Below are positions 1 through 8,435 of a stretch of 64,000 nt of DNA, piece by piece (the first letter of the stretch is position 1; every line of letters starts with the position of its first letter). The translations under genes were made by a program, and so were the position numbers. The notes beneath the pieces are model-generated. The model was not told the origin of the DNA. It saw only the letters and a program-made list of their open reading frames with translations, and searched no databases. The stretch comes from an uncultured Chlorobiaceae bacterium (GTDB lineage Bacteria; Bacteroidota; Chlorobiia; Chlorobiales; Chlorobiaceae), in NCBI GenBank assembly GCA_903843305.1, contig CAIMPI010000020.1, positions 1-64,000 of the forward strand, read 5' to 3'.

Positions 1-288
1 ATATGCAGTAACTGGACACTTCACTCACCTGCTGGTGATGAGATCAAACTCACGTCAAAAGAGTTTGATCTCATCCAAATCTTGGCGTCGTTTAATAATT
101 CGGTCGTTTTACGTCAAGATATTTTAAAGACGCTTGATTATGAACAGAATGATTTTGGCAATCGAGCCCTTGTTGCACTGGTGAATCGTTTACGGAGTAA
201 ACACGAGAAGCTCAACTTCAAATGTCCTGTTAAAACAGTCCATGGCTCAGGGTACTGTTTTTCGGCTCCAATCATCATCGAAGCATGA
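1..288 (+). CDS. response regulator, C-terminal winged-helix DNA-binding domain (5' end outside window)
   Basis: Frame 1 is open from base 1 to the stop at 286-288, so the gene starts upstream of the window. The visible 95 residues look like an OmpR/PhoB-type winged helix (Trans_reg_C): LTSKEFDLIQILA near the start, the recognition-helix region ALVALVNRLRSKHE, and the wing PVKTVHGSGYCF that typically ends this domain. It would bind promoter DNA as the output of a two-component system. The receiver domain is not visible, so its presence is inference. A decayed epimerase remnant follows immediately on the other strand. Confidence 0.75.
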   Translation: MCSNWTLHSPAGDEIKLTSKEFDLIQILASFNNSVVLRQDILKTLDYEQNDFGNRALVALVNRLRSKHEKLNFKCPVKTVHGSGYCFSAPIIIEA

Positions 289-290
289 TG

Positions 291-611
291 TGACCAGTAA
301 AAGAGTTGACGACGACGAATACCATCTGCAAGCAAGGGAAATAACGTACGGTCTCCATGGCCATAACCCCAGACAGGATAAACAAGAGAGGCATTTATCC
401 CCAATTCGGCATATTTCCAGACGATTTCATTTCCCCCTATTTTGGTGTCAGGATATTGCAGATGCTGCATGGCATAAGGCGTCTCTTCATTAACCCGCTT
501 CAGCCTGAAATGATTAAATGACTCATACGTACTGATGTAAACGAGCCTTTTTACTTGGTACCTGAGTACCGCTTTGACACCATCCTGCTTCAAGCTGGCA
601 ATGTATAGGTT
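291..611 (-). pseudogene. extended SDR / NAD-dependent epimerase remnant
   Basis: The minus strand encodes an internal slice of an extended short-chain dehydrogenase/epimerase. It contains VKRLVYISTYESF, NEETPY, the catalytic YxxxK as YPDTK, and a VYPVWGYGHGDRTLFPLLADGIR segment typical of the post-catalytic region. The N-terminal Rossmann GxxGxxG part is absent: an in-frame TGA lies at about 638-636 and the next gene ends at 668. Homology stops at about 291, three bases from the response-regulator stop, after which the frame only runs antisense to that gene. Both ends are missing, so this is a gene relic. Its original substrate cannot be told. Confidence 0.65.
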
Positions 612-667
612 GAAACCAAGAGAATCGTTTGTTACTCAACTTGTTCAAGTTAATCTTGCTTTACTCC

Positions 668-2494
668 TTAGCGAGTTTTACTGTAGCAGCCAAGAAAGAG
701 CGCCGCCAGTTTTCCGCCAAAGTGCAGAATTTCACTATCCGCAAGAACGGAGAGAAGTTGACCTGTTACTCGCCCGGGGTTATTTCTCAGCCACTCGTTT
801 CTGTAGAGCACGCTCATGAGTTTGTCCATGGAAACAGCGCAGGCACAGCTAACCAGTTTGTCAAGTTTGATCACCGGGCCGGAAATTGGTGGCAAGGATG
901 CGCCGTTTTGGTGAGGAATCATGGTGAGTACCCTGTTGCTATTGCGTTCATGGAGAGTAAAATCAATGCTTTTCCCGGGTGAGTGCAGGATACGGATGTG
1001 GATTGGGTGCGAAAGTTGTTTGCATGACGTTGCAGCAGGTTGTTCTACTTCGCCTTGTTTTTGGTCGAGAAAGAGTTGAAGGGCGTTGAATAAAAGGTCA
1101 CTGATCTGAGCATTCGAATTATTTTTGTTGATGCGCAGGAGAAAACAGAGTTGAAAAAGGTCAATCATAAAGCTGAGGAGCACGGCTTTAGTGCTGTTGC
1201 GTTTCATCACTGAGCGATAACCATTGAACGCGACGTTGCAGTAGGCCAGCATTGCGACGAGTGTATCAGTGTCCATCGTGCGGGTTGCAATAACCGGGCA
1301 GTAGTTGTTGTAGAGGTCCCAGTCAAATGAACGGATTTTACCCTCATCCTTGTACTCTTTGAAAATACCAGTGCCGGGATATGGAGTCATGATCATAAAG
1401 AGAGCCTGCCGGAGACCAAGTGATCGGGCGAACTCTGGATAGGCAAGGGTGTCTTGTATGTTTTCTGTATAATGACCGATAATAAAATACCCTTCTGCGC
1501 CGACACTGTTTTTCTGGCAGAGCGCAATGGCTTTGGCTACATCGTTGAGGCTGTTTTTTTTGTTCATGAGCGTAAGCGTTGCTTCATTCGGGCTTTCAAT
1601 ACCGAGTCCAACTTTGCTCAGCCCTATTTTGTGAAGCTTGTCGAGAATTCGTTCCGCTCTTACAAGGTCTTTTGCCCTGCTCTCCGTCATGATTCTGAAA
1701 TTGGTCAGTCCTCTTTCGATCATCATGTCGCAGATTTTTTCTGCCCGACCGATGTTGGTGAGGAAGTTTGCATCCCAGATTTTGAGGAGTTTTTTGTTCT
1801 TCGGATCGTGCAGCAGGGCGATCTCTTCAACAACATTTTCGGCGCTTCGCCCTCTCCAGCCTTTATGCATCTGGTCATTTGCGCAAAAAGAGCAGCTCCA
1901 CGGGCATCCCCTGGAGGTATAGATGGTGTCAATGGAGTAGGCATTCCCTTTTTCACCGTAACGATTGGGCCGAAGACTCCGGAGCGGGAAACGGATAGAA
2001 TCGATGTCGGCAATGACCGGTCTTGGCTCGGTGTGAACGATGCCGCCACCTTCTCTGTAAGCGATGCCTTTCACGTCACGAGAGGGGCCTTTGAGGACGA
2101 GTTCCCTGAAAGTCTCTTCACCCTCGCCGATAACAACGACATCAACGCAAGAGAGTTTAAGGACTTCGTCAGGAAGTGCTGTTGGATGAAATCCACCCAT
2201 GACGACAAAAGCGCCACTCTCTTTGGCAATGCGGGCAAGTCGTTCTGCCTGTTTGAAGGCCCCGGTCATTGAGGATATGGCAACAAGATCTACAGGCTTT
2301 TTTTTCAACAGTGTACGCATGCTCTCGAAAATACCGTCATTATAAAAATTTTCGGGCATAACAAGGCTTTCTACATCATGCTCGACGGCAGCGGCAAGAT
2401 AACAGACACCTATACAGTCGGTGATGAAGCGGGGAAAAGGGGCTATAATGGTCTGGGGAGCCTCAACGAGACAGAGGTGGTTAAAATATGCCAT
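668..2494 (-). CDS. B12-binding-domain radical SAM enzyme (BchE/BchQ/BchR/BciD superfamily)
   Basis: This is a 608-aa protein with an N-terminal cobalamin-binding-like fold (about residues 20-145, including [16 protein letters not shown] and [11 protein letters not shown]). A radical SAM barrel follows with the 4Fe-4S motif CPWSCSFC (Cys197, Cys201, Cys204), then YFIIGHYTE and [12 protein letters not shown], and an unassigned C-terminal region of about 200 residues. In green sulfur bacteria this superfamily includes the ring cyclase BchE, the C-8(2)/C-12(1) methylases BchQ/BchR and the C-7 methyl oxidase BciD. Position beside bchU suggests a pigment-tailoring role, but the exact reaction cannot be assigned from sequence alone. 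A hairpin at 2565-2596 separates it from bchU, so it probably has its own promoter. Confidence 0.8.
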   Translation of the reverse strand: MAYFNHLCLVEAPQTIIAPFPRFITDCIGVCYLAAAVEHDVESLVMPENFYNDGIFESMRTLLKKKPVDLVAISSMTGAFKQAERLARIAKESGAFVVMGGFHPTALPDEVLKLSCVDVVVIGEGEETFRELVLKGPSRDVKGIAYREGGGIVHTEPRPVIADIDSIRFPLRSLRPNRYGEKGNAYSIDTIYTSRGCPWSCSFCANDQMHKGWRGRSAENVVEEIALLHDPKNKKLLKIWDANFLTNIGRAEKICDMMIERGLTNFRIMTESRAKDLVRAERILDKLHKIGLSKVGLGIESPNEATLTLMNKKNSLNDVAKAIALCQKNSVGAEGYFIIGHYTENIQDTLAYPEFARSLGLRQALFMIMTPYPGTGIFKEYKDEGKIRSFDWDLYNNYCPVIATRTMDTDTLVAMLAYCNVAFNGYRSVMKRNSTKAVLLSFMIDLFQLCFLLRINKNNSNAQISDLLFNALQLFLDQKQGEVEQPAATSCKQLSHPIHIRILHSPGKSIDFTLHERNSNRVLTMIPHQNGASLPPISGPVIKLDKLVSCACAVSMDKLMSVLYRNEWLRNNPGRVTGQLLSVLADSEILHFGGKLAALFLGCYSKTR

Positions 2495-2564
2495 AAATTA
2501 TTCCGATATTTGACGTGTGTGAGCGGCAAAAAAAAACGGAATATAAGCATTTCAGGAGCTATAA

Positions 2565-2596
2565 AATAGTGGCCTCCAGTTCGAGAGACCACTATT
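2565..2596 (-). terminator. probable intrinsic terminator after bchU
   Basis: An inverted repeat of 8 bp (AATAGTGG with CCACTATT, plus three inner pairs) lies just beyond the bchU stop. On the minus strand it runs into TTTTATAG. This fits a rho-independent terminator of moderate strength and would uncouple bchU from the downstream radical SAM gene. Confidence 0.5.
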
Positions 2597-2606
2597 CCAT
2601 CTTTTA

Positions 2607-3623
2607 CTATCCTTTTACAGCTTCACAGAGAAGGTGATCGTATTTTCTGACGGTTCGTACATTGGTGAATCCGATGGATTCAAGAATTTCCTTGTAGCGA
2701 CTTTGCTGCTTGTAGCCCAGTACTGAAAACGGTAATCCTGCTCCAAGAATGAAGTGGCTCAAATAATCGAAATTTGGCTTTTCTGGATCATCAATAATCA
2801 TGTCGAGAATGAGTACCTTGCCACCAGGCGTAAGAGCATCAAAGGCTTTTGTGCACAGCATAGTGGTCAACTGCTCGTTTGCCGAATAAAGAATCCTGCA
2901 GAACAATACAGCATCTGCTGCAGGGTAGGGCTCTTTATAGATATCGACAGCAGCGCCTCTCAGCCGGTCACCAACTCCTTTTTCGATGGCATTTTCATTG
3001 ACCAGGTCAACAGCGCCGGGCAGGTTCAAGATGGTGGAGTCAAGTTGCGGAAACTTTTTCAGAAGGGCCGCTGAAATATCACCAATGCCTCCCCCAACAT
3101 CCACGAGTGTTCTTGCGTTTGAAAGGTCGGCCTCTTCAAGGAGCAGCAGGATTGCAAAATGTGCATTGCTGCGATGAATTTCTTCAAAATACAAGTTGTC
3201 TTCCCGTGTGACGGGAGGGTAAGGTACCTCAGCTTTAAATGTTACCTTTCCTCTGACGGCATCGGCTATTTTCAGATAGAAATTATCAGAAAGATGTGCC
3301 ATAGCTTGTGTTACAGGAATCATATAAAGATTTGGAAGATCGCTGTTTGGCAGAAACATTGTTTTTGCGAAAGGGGTGAGGCTCCATTTACCACCCTCTT
3401 CTGCAGTAATTCCAATTTGCCGCAAGGCTTCAAGCAGCATGCCCAGTCTTGGAGGAATTGCGCTGACACTGGCAGCAAGCGCGTCTACCTCCATTGCTCC
3501 ATCAGCAAGGCGTGTAAAAAGATCAAGTTCAAAAGCAGCCTTGATACATCCAAACTCCACAAGACCTTTAAACACAAGTTCGTTGGCCCTGTGGTTATGT
3601 TTCAGTAACTCGTTTTCGCTCAT
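2607..3623 (-). CDS. bchU: bacteriochlorophyllide C-20 methyltransferase BchU
   Basis: BchU methylates the C-20 meso position of bacteriochlorophyllide with SAM, turning the BChl d (or f) series into BChl c (or e) and red-shifting chlorosome absorption. The 338-aa protein has an N-terminal winged-helix dimerisation region (about 10-95) and a class I methyltransferase domain with the SAM loop VDVGGGIGD (184-192). Tyr246 (RILYSANE) and His290 (DYLSHFILG) match the catalytic residues described for the C. tepidum enzyme, and PYPPVTREDNLYFEEIHRSNA is conserved. No frameshift is visible, in contrast to the bchU lesions known in BChl d strains. It lies downstream of a radical SAM gene and an ArsA-like gene on the same strand and ends in a hairpin. 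Confidence 0.97.
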   Translation of the reverse strand: MSENELLKHNHRANELVFKGLVEFGCIKAAFELDLFTRLADGAMEVDALAASVSAIPPRLGMLLEALRQIGITAEEGGKWSLTPFAKTMFLPNSDLPNLYMIPVTQAMAHLSDNFYLKIADAVRGKVTFKAEVPYPPVTREDNLYFEEIHRSNAHFAILLLLEEADLSNARTLVDVGGGIGDISAALLKKFPQLDSTILNLPGAVDLVNENAIEKGVGDRLRGAAVDIYKEPYPAADAVLFCRILYSANEQLTTMLCTKAFDALTPGGKVLILDMIIDDPEKPNFDYLSHFILGAGLPFSVLGYKQQSRYKEILESIGFTNVRTVRKYDHLLCEAVKG

Positions 3624-3727
3624 AGTGTTAAGTGGGGCTGAATAGTTATAGAAAATTATTGTTGAACTGAAATAAAAATCCTCTGGTCAAGCGCCTGGAG
3701 CCAAGGTCAGCATTCATAGTGTGCATG

Positions 3728-5113
3728 TTATCGCCTGATATTATTTTCCTGCTCAAAGGTGCCAAGCTGCTCGCGAAGATTTTTTCTGAATGCCAGACTG
3801 GTGACAAGATTGAGTAATTTGTAAGGATTAACTCTCACCCTGTTAGCAATATTTTTCCACGAGTAGGCCTTGTAATAAGTGGTCATAAATTTATGCTGAA
3901 ACTTCACTGCATCGTATTTGTCTGATCGAATTACAAGATTCATGGCGTTGTATTTTTCCCAGTTTTCATCGGTTATCCACCCTTTACTCTTGTACTCCCA
4001 GTACATTGTCGTTCCGGGATACGGGGTGATAATCTGGAAAATTGGCATGAAAATATTGTTTTTGCTGACAAATTTTACGAGGTCATCCAGATCTTCATAA
4101 CTGTCGAGATCAGGATTTACCAGAAAATTTCCCTGGACATTCAGGCCAGCCTGACGGCACTCCTCAATGAGACGGGAAAACTGGTCGGCTGAATTGACAT
4201 GACCTTTATTGTAAGCTTCAAGAGTGCTCTGTTTTATGGATTCAAATCCGACCAGCACCATAATGCACCCTGCTTCAACGAGCCTTCTTACCGTCTCTTT
4301 GTCTTCCAGAAAATTGATGCTGAAAAAAACGCTGAAGTTGATATTGCACTCTTTAATCAGTTCAAGCGATTCCCATAACTTTTTTTTACTGACACCGAGG
4401 TTCTCATCACAAAGCATGAACCATGGCTTTGATGATTTTCCGTTCGCTTTAAAAAAAACATTTTTGGCAGTTTCAATCTGTTTTTTCAGCTCCTCAGGTT
4501 TCTGTGCTCGATACAGTTTTCCTGTGAAATTCGGGGTAACACAGAATGAACACTCGTACGGGCAGCCTCGGGTAATGTAAAGAGGGATAGACTTTGTACC
4601 ATCGACCTTTTCGCGCTTTGAGGCTTTGGCTATTCTTTCGTAATCAAGAGGAATAATTTCTTTTACAGGAGGAAACTCTTTTGAATCGTAGAGAGGCTTT
4701 AAACGGTTGAGAGCAATGTCCTCAAGAACGGTCATCCACAGGTTTTCTGCTTCACCGCAAACAATGCAGTCAGCATGCACTCTCGCTTCTTCCATATTGA
4801 ACGAGATATGCAGGCCTCCGAGAATTACTTTCTGTCCTTTTTGCCGAAACTTGTCGGCAATTTCATAAGCTCTTGTTGCATCGATTGTTCTTGATGTTAT
4901 GCCGACAACATCGTAATCACCATTGTAATTGACAATATCACCGAAATGTTCATCGATTATCTCAATATGATGCTGTTCCGGAGTAAGGCTTACCAAGACA
5001 CCTATTGCCATGTTAAATAATGGCTTCTGATTTGTCTTGGAATCTTTTTTCCCTTTTGGGGCAATAAGGAGGATTTTGAGTGGCTTTCTTTTTTGAGGTT
5101 CAGGATTGCTCAT
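3728..5113 (-). CDS. B12-binding-domain radical SAM enzyme, probable pigment-tailoring enzyme
   Basis: This is a 461-aa protein. An N-terminal cobalamin-binding-like domain (about 12-140, [11 protein letters not shown] and [12 protein letters not shown]) precedes a radical SAM barrel with CPYECSFC (Cys184, Cys188, Cys191) and a conserved [15 protein letters not shown] segment. It lies between an ArsA-like ATPase gene (55 bp upstream) and bchU (104 bp downstream) on the same strand, which points to (bacterio)chlorophyll side-chain chemistry. Candidates are C-8/C-12 methylation (BchQ/BchR) or C-7 methyl oxidation (BciD, the BChl e marker). Length and architecture do not decide between them here. 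The stretch DEHFG only resembles the DxHxxG cobalamin motif and is one residue too short. Confidence 0.8.
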   Translation of the reverse strand: MSNPEPQKRKPLKILLIAPKGKKDSKTNQKPLFNMAIGVLVSLTPEQHHIEIIDEHFGDIVNYNGDYDVVGITSRTIDATRAYEIADKFRQKGQKVILGGLHISFNMEEARVHADCIVCGEAENLWMTVLEDIALNRLKPLYDSKEFPPVKEIIPLDYERIAKASKREKVDGTKSIPLYITRGCPYECSFCVTPNFTGKLYRAQKPEELKKQIETAKNVFFKANGKSSKPWFMLCDENLGVSKKKLWESLELIKECNINFSVFFSINFLEDKETVRRLVEAGCIMVLVGFESIKQSTLEAYNKGHVNSADQFSRLIEECRQAGLNVQGNFLVNPDLDSYEDLDDLVKFVSKNNIFMPIFQIITPYPGTTMYWEYKSKGWITDENWEKYNAMNLVIRSDKYDAVKFQHKFMTTYYKAYSWKNIANRVRVNPYKLLNLVTSLAFRKNLREQLGTFEQENNIRR

Positions 5114-5168
5114 GCTCGAGTTCTTTGATAAAGTGTTTGCTTTTTTATCGACAGTTTTTCACAACTGC

Positions 5169-6392
5169 TCAGTTAAGAGTCTTGTTGTACTCTTTTTGCA
5201 ATCGACTTTGTTGGTGTTGATTAAGATCAAAAGGAATGTGAAGCCATTTGTCCTTGAAGACAGCATCACCAGGTTCCAGGCCGGTCAGGCTTATCGGAAG
5301 CGTGATGATTTTACGTTGATTGCCGATGTGTACGAACAGCTCATCACCTGTTACCCAAATGTCGATATCAACAGGATTGGCAAACATAAGCTTCAACTGA
5401 ACCTCGTAGACATCCTTGTTCCTTACAAATTTGATCGGGGGTTCGTCATACATCATATCGGACGGGTCAGTGTCACCGTACATGTCTCTGGCAAACTGCT
5501 CAAGCGCCTTGAGACCGACAATCTCCTGCTCGTACATCCGGAGCTTTTTAACCGGAAGTGGAGAGAATCCCTCCTCAATTTCTCCAAGGTATTTCTGCTG
5601 AATAGTTTTCCACTTTTCCAGGTATCCGCTGTCCTCTTTTGTATCAAGCAACCTGTTGACAAGCACCATATCCACCTTGAAGCCATAGAGGTTCAGGTAG
5701 GTCAAAGCCCGCATGGTCTCCTTGATCGACATTTTTTCAGCGTTCATGACGAGTCGAACGGTTGACTTTGCGTTATCGGTCAGTATTTCCCTGATACCAT
5801 CAAGTTCATCAAATACCTGGTCAACCGAATCAAGAGCATCTTCAGGCGGGATATAACTTGCTATCCTGTCAGACATTTTTGACAGAGGCTTGCTCAGAGG
5901 CCTGACAATATATTTGGTGACATTTTTGACGGCTTTCATGCCCCATGCGAGAGTATCGGGAAGAGAGAGGAGCCTCAGTGTTTCACCGGTAGGGGCAGTA
6001 TCAAGCACAAGGACATCATAACGTCCGGATGCTTTATAGCGTTTTATCCTCAATAGTGAAAACAGCTCTTCCATACCGGGCAAAATGGTCATTTCATCAG
6101 CCACAACTCCTGAAACGCCCTGGGCCATGAAAATTCTTGAATAAAATTTCTGGACGGACTGCCAGTTTTCTTTGAGGTCAACATAGGGATTTACCTCGAT
6201 GGCATGAAGATTCTCCTTGATTTTTGTAGGTTCGGGGCCAAGAGGCAGGTTAAACGAATCCGATAAGCTATGTGCTGGATCGGTTGAAAGAACAAGTGTA
6301 CGATAGCCCAGCTCCGACAAGCGGACAGCCGTTGCTGCTGAAACACTGGTTTTTCCTACCCCGCCTTTACCTGTAAACGTTAAAATACGCAT
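5169..6392 (-). CDS. ArsA/GET3-family ATPase with C-terminal HSP20-like domain
   Basis: This is a 407-aa P-loop ATPase of the anion-transporting/tail-anchored-protein-targeting family. The deviant Walker A is GKGGVGKTS (residues 8-16), the LSTDPAHSLSD switch follows, and LDTAPTGETLRLL is the A-loop region. The last 80 residues (YEVQLKLMFANPVDIDIWV to the end) look like the ArsA_HSP20 beta-sandwich seen in GSB and related homologues. No arsB or arsR is nearby, so arsenite export is unlikely; a role in membrane or chlorosome protein handling is possible but inferred. It is the first gene of the leftward pigment block and is divergent from the small-protein cluster. Confidence 0.88.
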   Translation of the reverse strand: MRILTFTGKGGVGKTSVSAATAVRLSELGYRTLVLSTDPAHSLSDSFNLPLGPEPTKIKENLHAIEVNPYVDLKENWQSVQKFYSRIFMAQGVSGVVADEMTILPGMEELFSLLRIKRYKASGRYDVLVLDTAPTGETLRLLSLPDTLAWGMKAVKNVTKYIVRPLSKPLSKMSDRIASYIPPEDALDSVDQVFDELDGIREILTDNAKSTVRLVMNAEKMSIKETMRALTYLNLYGFKVDMVLVNRLLDTKEDSGYLEKWKTIQQKYLGEIEEGFSPLPVKKLRMYEQEIVGLKALEQFARDMYGDTDPSDMMYDEPPIKFVRNKDVYEVQLKLMFANPVDIDIWVTGDELFVHIGNQRKIITLPISLTGLEPGDAVFKDKWLHIPFDLNQHQQSRLQKEYNKTLN

Positions 6393-6741
6393 GAACCGGA
6401 CTTTTATTATATTTGGACAGACCCAGAAAAATTCAGAAATATTGACATGCAGTTTTCGGCACTGATAAGGTATCAGGTGGTGTGTTGATGCGTTGAATCA
6501 CAACCAGTAATATTCCGATCATGTAGAAGCTTCTCTTTCATAAGAATGGAATAAAATTTAACCTATTTTTCACTTAAAACAAAAATCAACGCAATTCTTT
6601 ACGAAGTGGCGTTTTTCAGTAGGTTGTCGCAGATTCTTGAAGAATGGCTATACGTCAAATTTCTTGTTGAAAAGCCAACAGAAATCTATATTTATAGAAA
6701 ATAATAAATTTATCGACATCCATAAACAGGATTGGAGCGTT
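6393..6741. promoter_or_regulatory. divergent intergenic region between arsA-like gene and small-protein cluster
   Basis: The 349-bp AT-rich gap must carry promoters for the leftward pigment block and the rightward cluster. A consensus-like TTGACA occurs at 6442-6447 on the plus strand, but the hexamer 17 bp downstream (ATAAGG) is a poor -10. An open frame from 6637 reads into the next gene, but its first 35 residues look non-coding and lack a Shine-Dalgarno sequence. No RNA structure was recognised. Confidence 0.35.
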
Positions 6742-6951
6742 ATGATAAAAGAAGTTGGAGGTTTGGCTGGTGGCGCCTTGATATTTTCCCCTATTGGTAT
6801 GCCATTCTTGCTTCACGGCGTTGCAGGTGTTATTGTTGGTGGTGCAGGGCTTTTTGTTGCTGATGCTGTCTTGAAGCAAGTGGTGGATACAGCAAGTAAC
6901 CTTGTGTCGCAAGCCGGGTCAAAAGAATCAGGAGAACAAGACGTCCAGTAA
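6742..6951 (+). CDS. small glycine-rich two-helix protein, paralogue of the protein at 8436-8684
   Basis: This is a 69-aa protein. The ATG at 6742 is preferred over the upstream in-frame start at 6637 because TGGAG sits 4 nt upstream and homology to the second copy begins here. The core has GGALIFSPIGMPFLLHG, then IVGGAGLFVADAVL, then an amphipathic tail KQVVDTASNLVSQ: two short glycine-rich hydrophobic helices joined by SPxGxPF and a charged C-terminus. A gapless comparison with the 8436 product gives 20 identities in 48 positions. The family is not recognised. A chlorosome-envelope or membrane role is only suggested by its neighbours. Confidence 0.65.
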   Translation: MIKEVGGLAGGALIFSPIGMPFLLHGVAGVIVGGAGLFVADAVLKQVVDTASNLVSQAGSKESGEQDVQ

Positions 6952-7002
6952 TTTTTTTTAAAAGAGGCATTTACAGCGTTTATCAATAACCATAAGACAG
7001 AC

Positions 7003-7626
7003 ATGAAGGCTGTTATTTTATACGACAGTAGAACGTCAAACGGTTCTACAGAAGCTATTATTGATTCCATTGGGTTGAGTCTTGCAGAATCTGGCTTTTA
7101 TGTGGAAAAAGCAAAATGCAAAGCAACGGCAGACTACAGTTTTGTCAGGGATTTTGATCTGGTTGTCTTGGGCGCACCTGTTTACTATTTTATAGTGGCA
7201 TCACAGCTTTTAGGCGCGTTGATCCAGGGCAATCTGAAAAAATGCCTCAATAGAAAAAAAATAGCCCTTTTTCTGACCTGTGGAAGCTCTGAGTCCATGG
7301 GAGCCTTACTGTATATGCCGCAGTTAAAAGTACATTTGATGCGCAATAAAATTCTTGCCGAAAAGATTTTAGCAGTCGATGCACTTGCTGATGGTTCTGT
7401 CGACTCGTTTGTAGAAGAGCTTTTGCTTCAGTACAACAAACCCCCGAAATCCAGAGAACTTTCTGCTAAATGGACGGTTGAAGCACAGGAGTGGTTTCAT
7501 TCAATGCCCTCTTTTATGCAGGGGAAGTTCAGAGCCATGGCTGAGGAGTATGCTGAGGAGATGGGCTATAAGGAGATCACCCTTGAAGTGCTAATGGAAG
7601 CAAGGGATAATCTGGGCGGCACCTAA
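7003..7626 (+). CDS. flavodoxin-like domain fused to a PCP_red (BchB C-terminal-like) domain
   Basis: This is a 207-aa protein. Residues 1-145 form a flavodoxin-like fold: the strand KAVILYD, an FMN phosphate loop SRTSNGSTEAI, the 50s-loop region VVLGAPVYYF, and ALFLTCGSSESMGA. Residues 156-207 match the small C-terminal domain of the dark-operative protochlorophyllide reductase subunit BchB/ChlB (PCP_red): W..EA....HSMPSFMQGKFR...EEYA.EMG...IT.EVL.EA...LGG. The combination suggests a flavin electron carrier or reductase acting near (bacterio)chlorophyllides or docking to pigment enzymes; this is inference. It is 51 bp downstream of a small glycine-rich gene and ends at a terminator. The catalytic parts of BchB are absent. 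Confidence 0.85.
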   Translation: MKAVILYDSRTSNGSTEAIIDSIGLSLAESGFYVEKAKCKATADYSFVRDFDLVVLGAPVYYFIVASQLLGALIQGNLKKCLNRKKIALFLTCGSSESMGALLYMPQLKVHLMRNKILAEKILAVDALADGSVDSFVEELLLQYNKPPKSRELSAKWTVEAQEWFHSMPSFMQGKFRAMAEEYAEEMGYKEITLEVLMEARDNLGGT

Positions 7627-7659
7627 CGGGAAGCCCACATGTTTTATAACTGAACAACC

Positions 7660-7688
7660 CCGGTTGAATACTCAACTGGCTTTTTTAG
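7660..7688 (+). terminator. intrinsic terminator after the flavodoxin-PCP_red gene
   Basis: The stem CCGGTTGA / TCAACTGG (8 bp with one G-T pair) around an ATAC loop is followed by CTTTTTTAG. It sits 33 bp after the stop codon. The 3' end of a possible small antisense-strand gene (7672-7794) overlaps it. Confidence 0.75.
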
Positions 7689-7794
7689 AGGAATTTTTAC
7701 CGATAAATTTGTTCAGGAGCATGACAATGGCGATGCCTGCGCAGAAAAACAGCACCGGAGCAAATAAGGTGGTATATTGACTAATGTGTTGCAT
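7672..7794 (-). CDS. possible 40-aa single-helix membrane protein
   Basis: This is a short minus-strand frame with an ATG start, in an otherwise empty 385-bp gap. The product has a polar N-terminus (MQHISQYTTL), one strongly hydrophobic segment of about 20 residues (FAPVLFFCAGIAIVMLL) and a positively charged tail (NKFIGKNSSKKAS), which is a typical small membrane-subunit layout. No good Shine-Dalgarno sequence is next to the ATG, and the stop codon lies inside the terminator stem of the opposite gene. It could be a real accessory subunit or chance. Confidence 0.4.
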   Translation of the reverse strand: MQHISQYTTLFAPVLFFCAGIAIVMLLNKFIGKNSSKKAS

Positions 7795-8011
7795 CGTCGG
7801 CTTAGATCGTTAGTTTTTTTATCTTCCCTAAATTAGAAAAATCTCTTTGCTTTAAAAGTTTTTTCATGAAGGATAATCGTTTGATGCTCTTTTTTTTGGT
7901 TACATTGGATGCTTTATGGAACATTTCGGATAGGGTGAAACACCTTTTCTTTCCAGCTTTTTAGCTGGAGGACGAGTTGCTAATATTTAATCATATATAC
8001 GAAGAGCAATA
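7795..8011. promoter_or_regulatory. AT-rich leader upstream of the chlorosome-like gene
   Basis: This non-coding stretch follows the terminator region. It contains a small perfect hairpin CCAGCT-TTTT-AGCTGG (7953-7968) about 45 nt before the next start codon. A promoter is expected because transcription is terminated at 7688, but no convincing -35/-10 pair was found. Confidence 0.3.
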
Positions 8012-8380
8012 ATGGCAAAAGATCAAAAAAAAGGTGGCTTTTTTTCTGCATTCAGAGATCGTGAAGTTGTCGGTAATGGCGGAACTTTGTCTCAGTCTCA
8101 AACTCCATCCACAGCGCCTGCGCCAACCCGCCCAGTGACGCCAGAAGTCAGGGTCTCTTCCGCAAGTACCGGTCAGGTTAATCCAACACCTTTCCAGACG
8201 CAGGTTAAAGCTGCCTTACCGTCAGAACCGGCGGTTATTGATACCGTTGAATCCTTCAAGATGCTTTGCCAGTCACTGGCTGATATTGGTGAGTCGCAAT
8301 TGAAGGTTGCTGAGATGCTGCTGAGCATGATTTCTAACTCACTCAATAAGATAGCCGGAGGATCGACGCCAGTAAAATAG
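8012..8380 (+). CDS. probable chlorosome envelope protein (CsmC/CsmD-like)
   Basis: This is a 122-aa protein with three parts: a basic/aromatic N-terminus (KGGFFSAFRDRE), a low-complexity Ser/Thr/Pro/Gln linker (about 25-75), and a C-terminal amphipathic helix region (VIDTVESFKMLCQSLADIG, then KVAEMLLSMISNSLNKIAG). Chlorosome envelope proteins are small, with amphipathic helices that sit on the lipid monolayer, and this product looks like the CsmC/CsmD group. Assignment is from general resemblance and context, not a diagnostic motif. It is 55 bp upstream of a glycine-rich small gene and close to bchU. A plain hypothetical protein is the alternative. Confidence 0.5.
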   Translation: MAKDQKKGGFFSAFRDREVVGNGGTLSQSQTPSTAPAPTRPVTPEVRVSSASTGQVNPTPFQTQVKAALPSEPAVIDTVESFKMLCQSLADIGESQLKVAEMLLSMISNSLNKIAGGSTPVK

Positions 8381-8435
8381 GGCGAACAGTCTTGAACTAC
8401 TTCGTTTTAATAATCTTATAAACCCGGAGGTCACT

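Noticed and set aside
1454-2272. Long plus-strand open frame (272 codons) opposite the radical SAM gene
   Set aside because: It is fully antisense to a gene with clear family motifs and its translation has no recognisable domain; a coding shadow.
668-2494. Firm naming of this gene as bciD
   Set aside because: The superfamily and location fit, but motif-level reading cannot separate BciD from BchE/BchQ/BchR relatives; the neighbouring 461-aa protein is an equal candidate.
3728-5113. Canonical DxHxxG cobalamin motif in the N-terminal domain
   Set aside because: The sequence is DEHFG, one residue short; most B12 radical SAM proteins lack this motif anyway, so it is not used as evidence.
6637-6741. 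Upstream start giving a 104-aa version of the small glycine-rich protein
   Set aside because: The extra residues lack similarity to the paralogue and have no ribosome-binding site, whereas ATG 6742 has TGGAG at the right distance.
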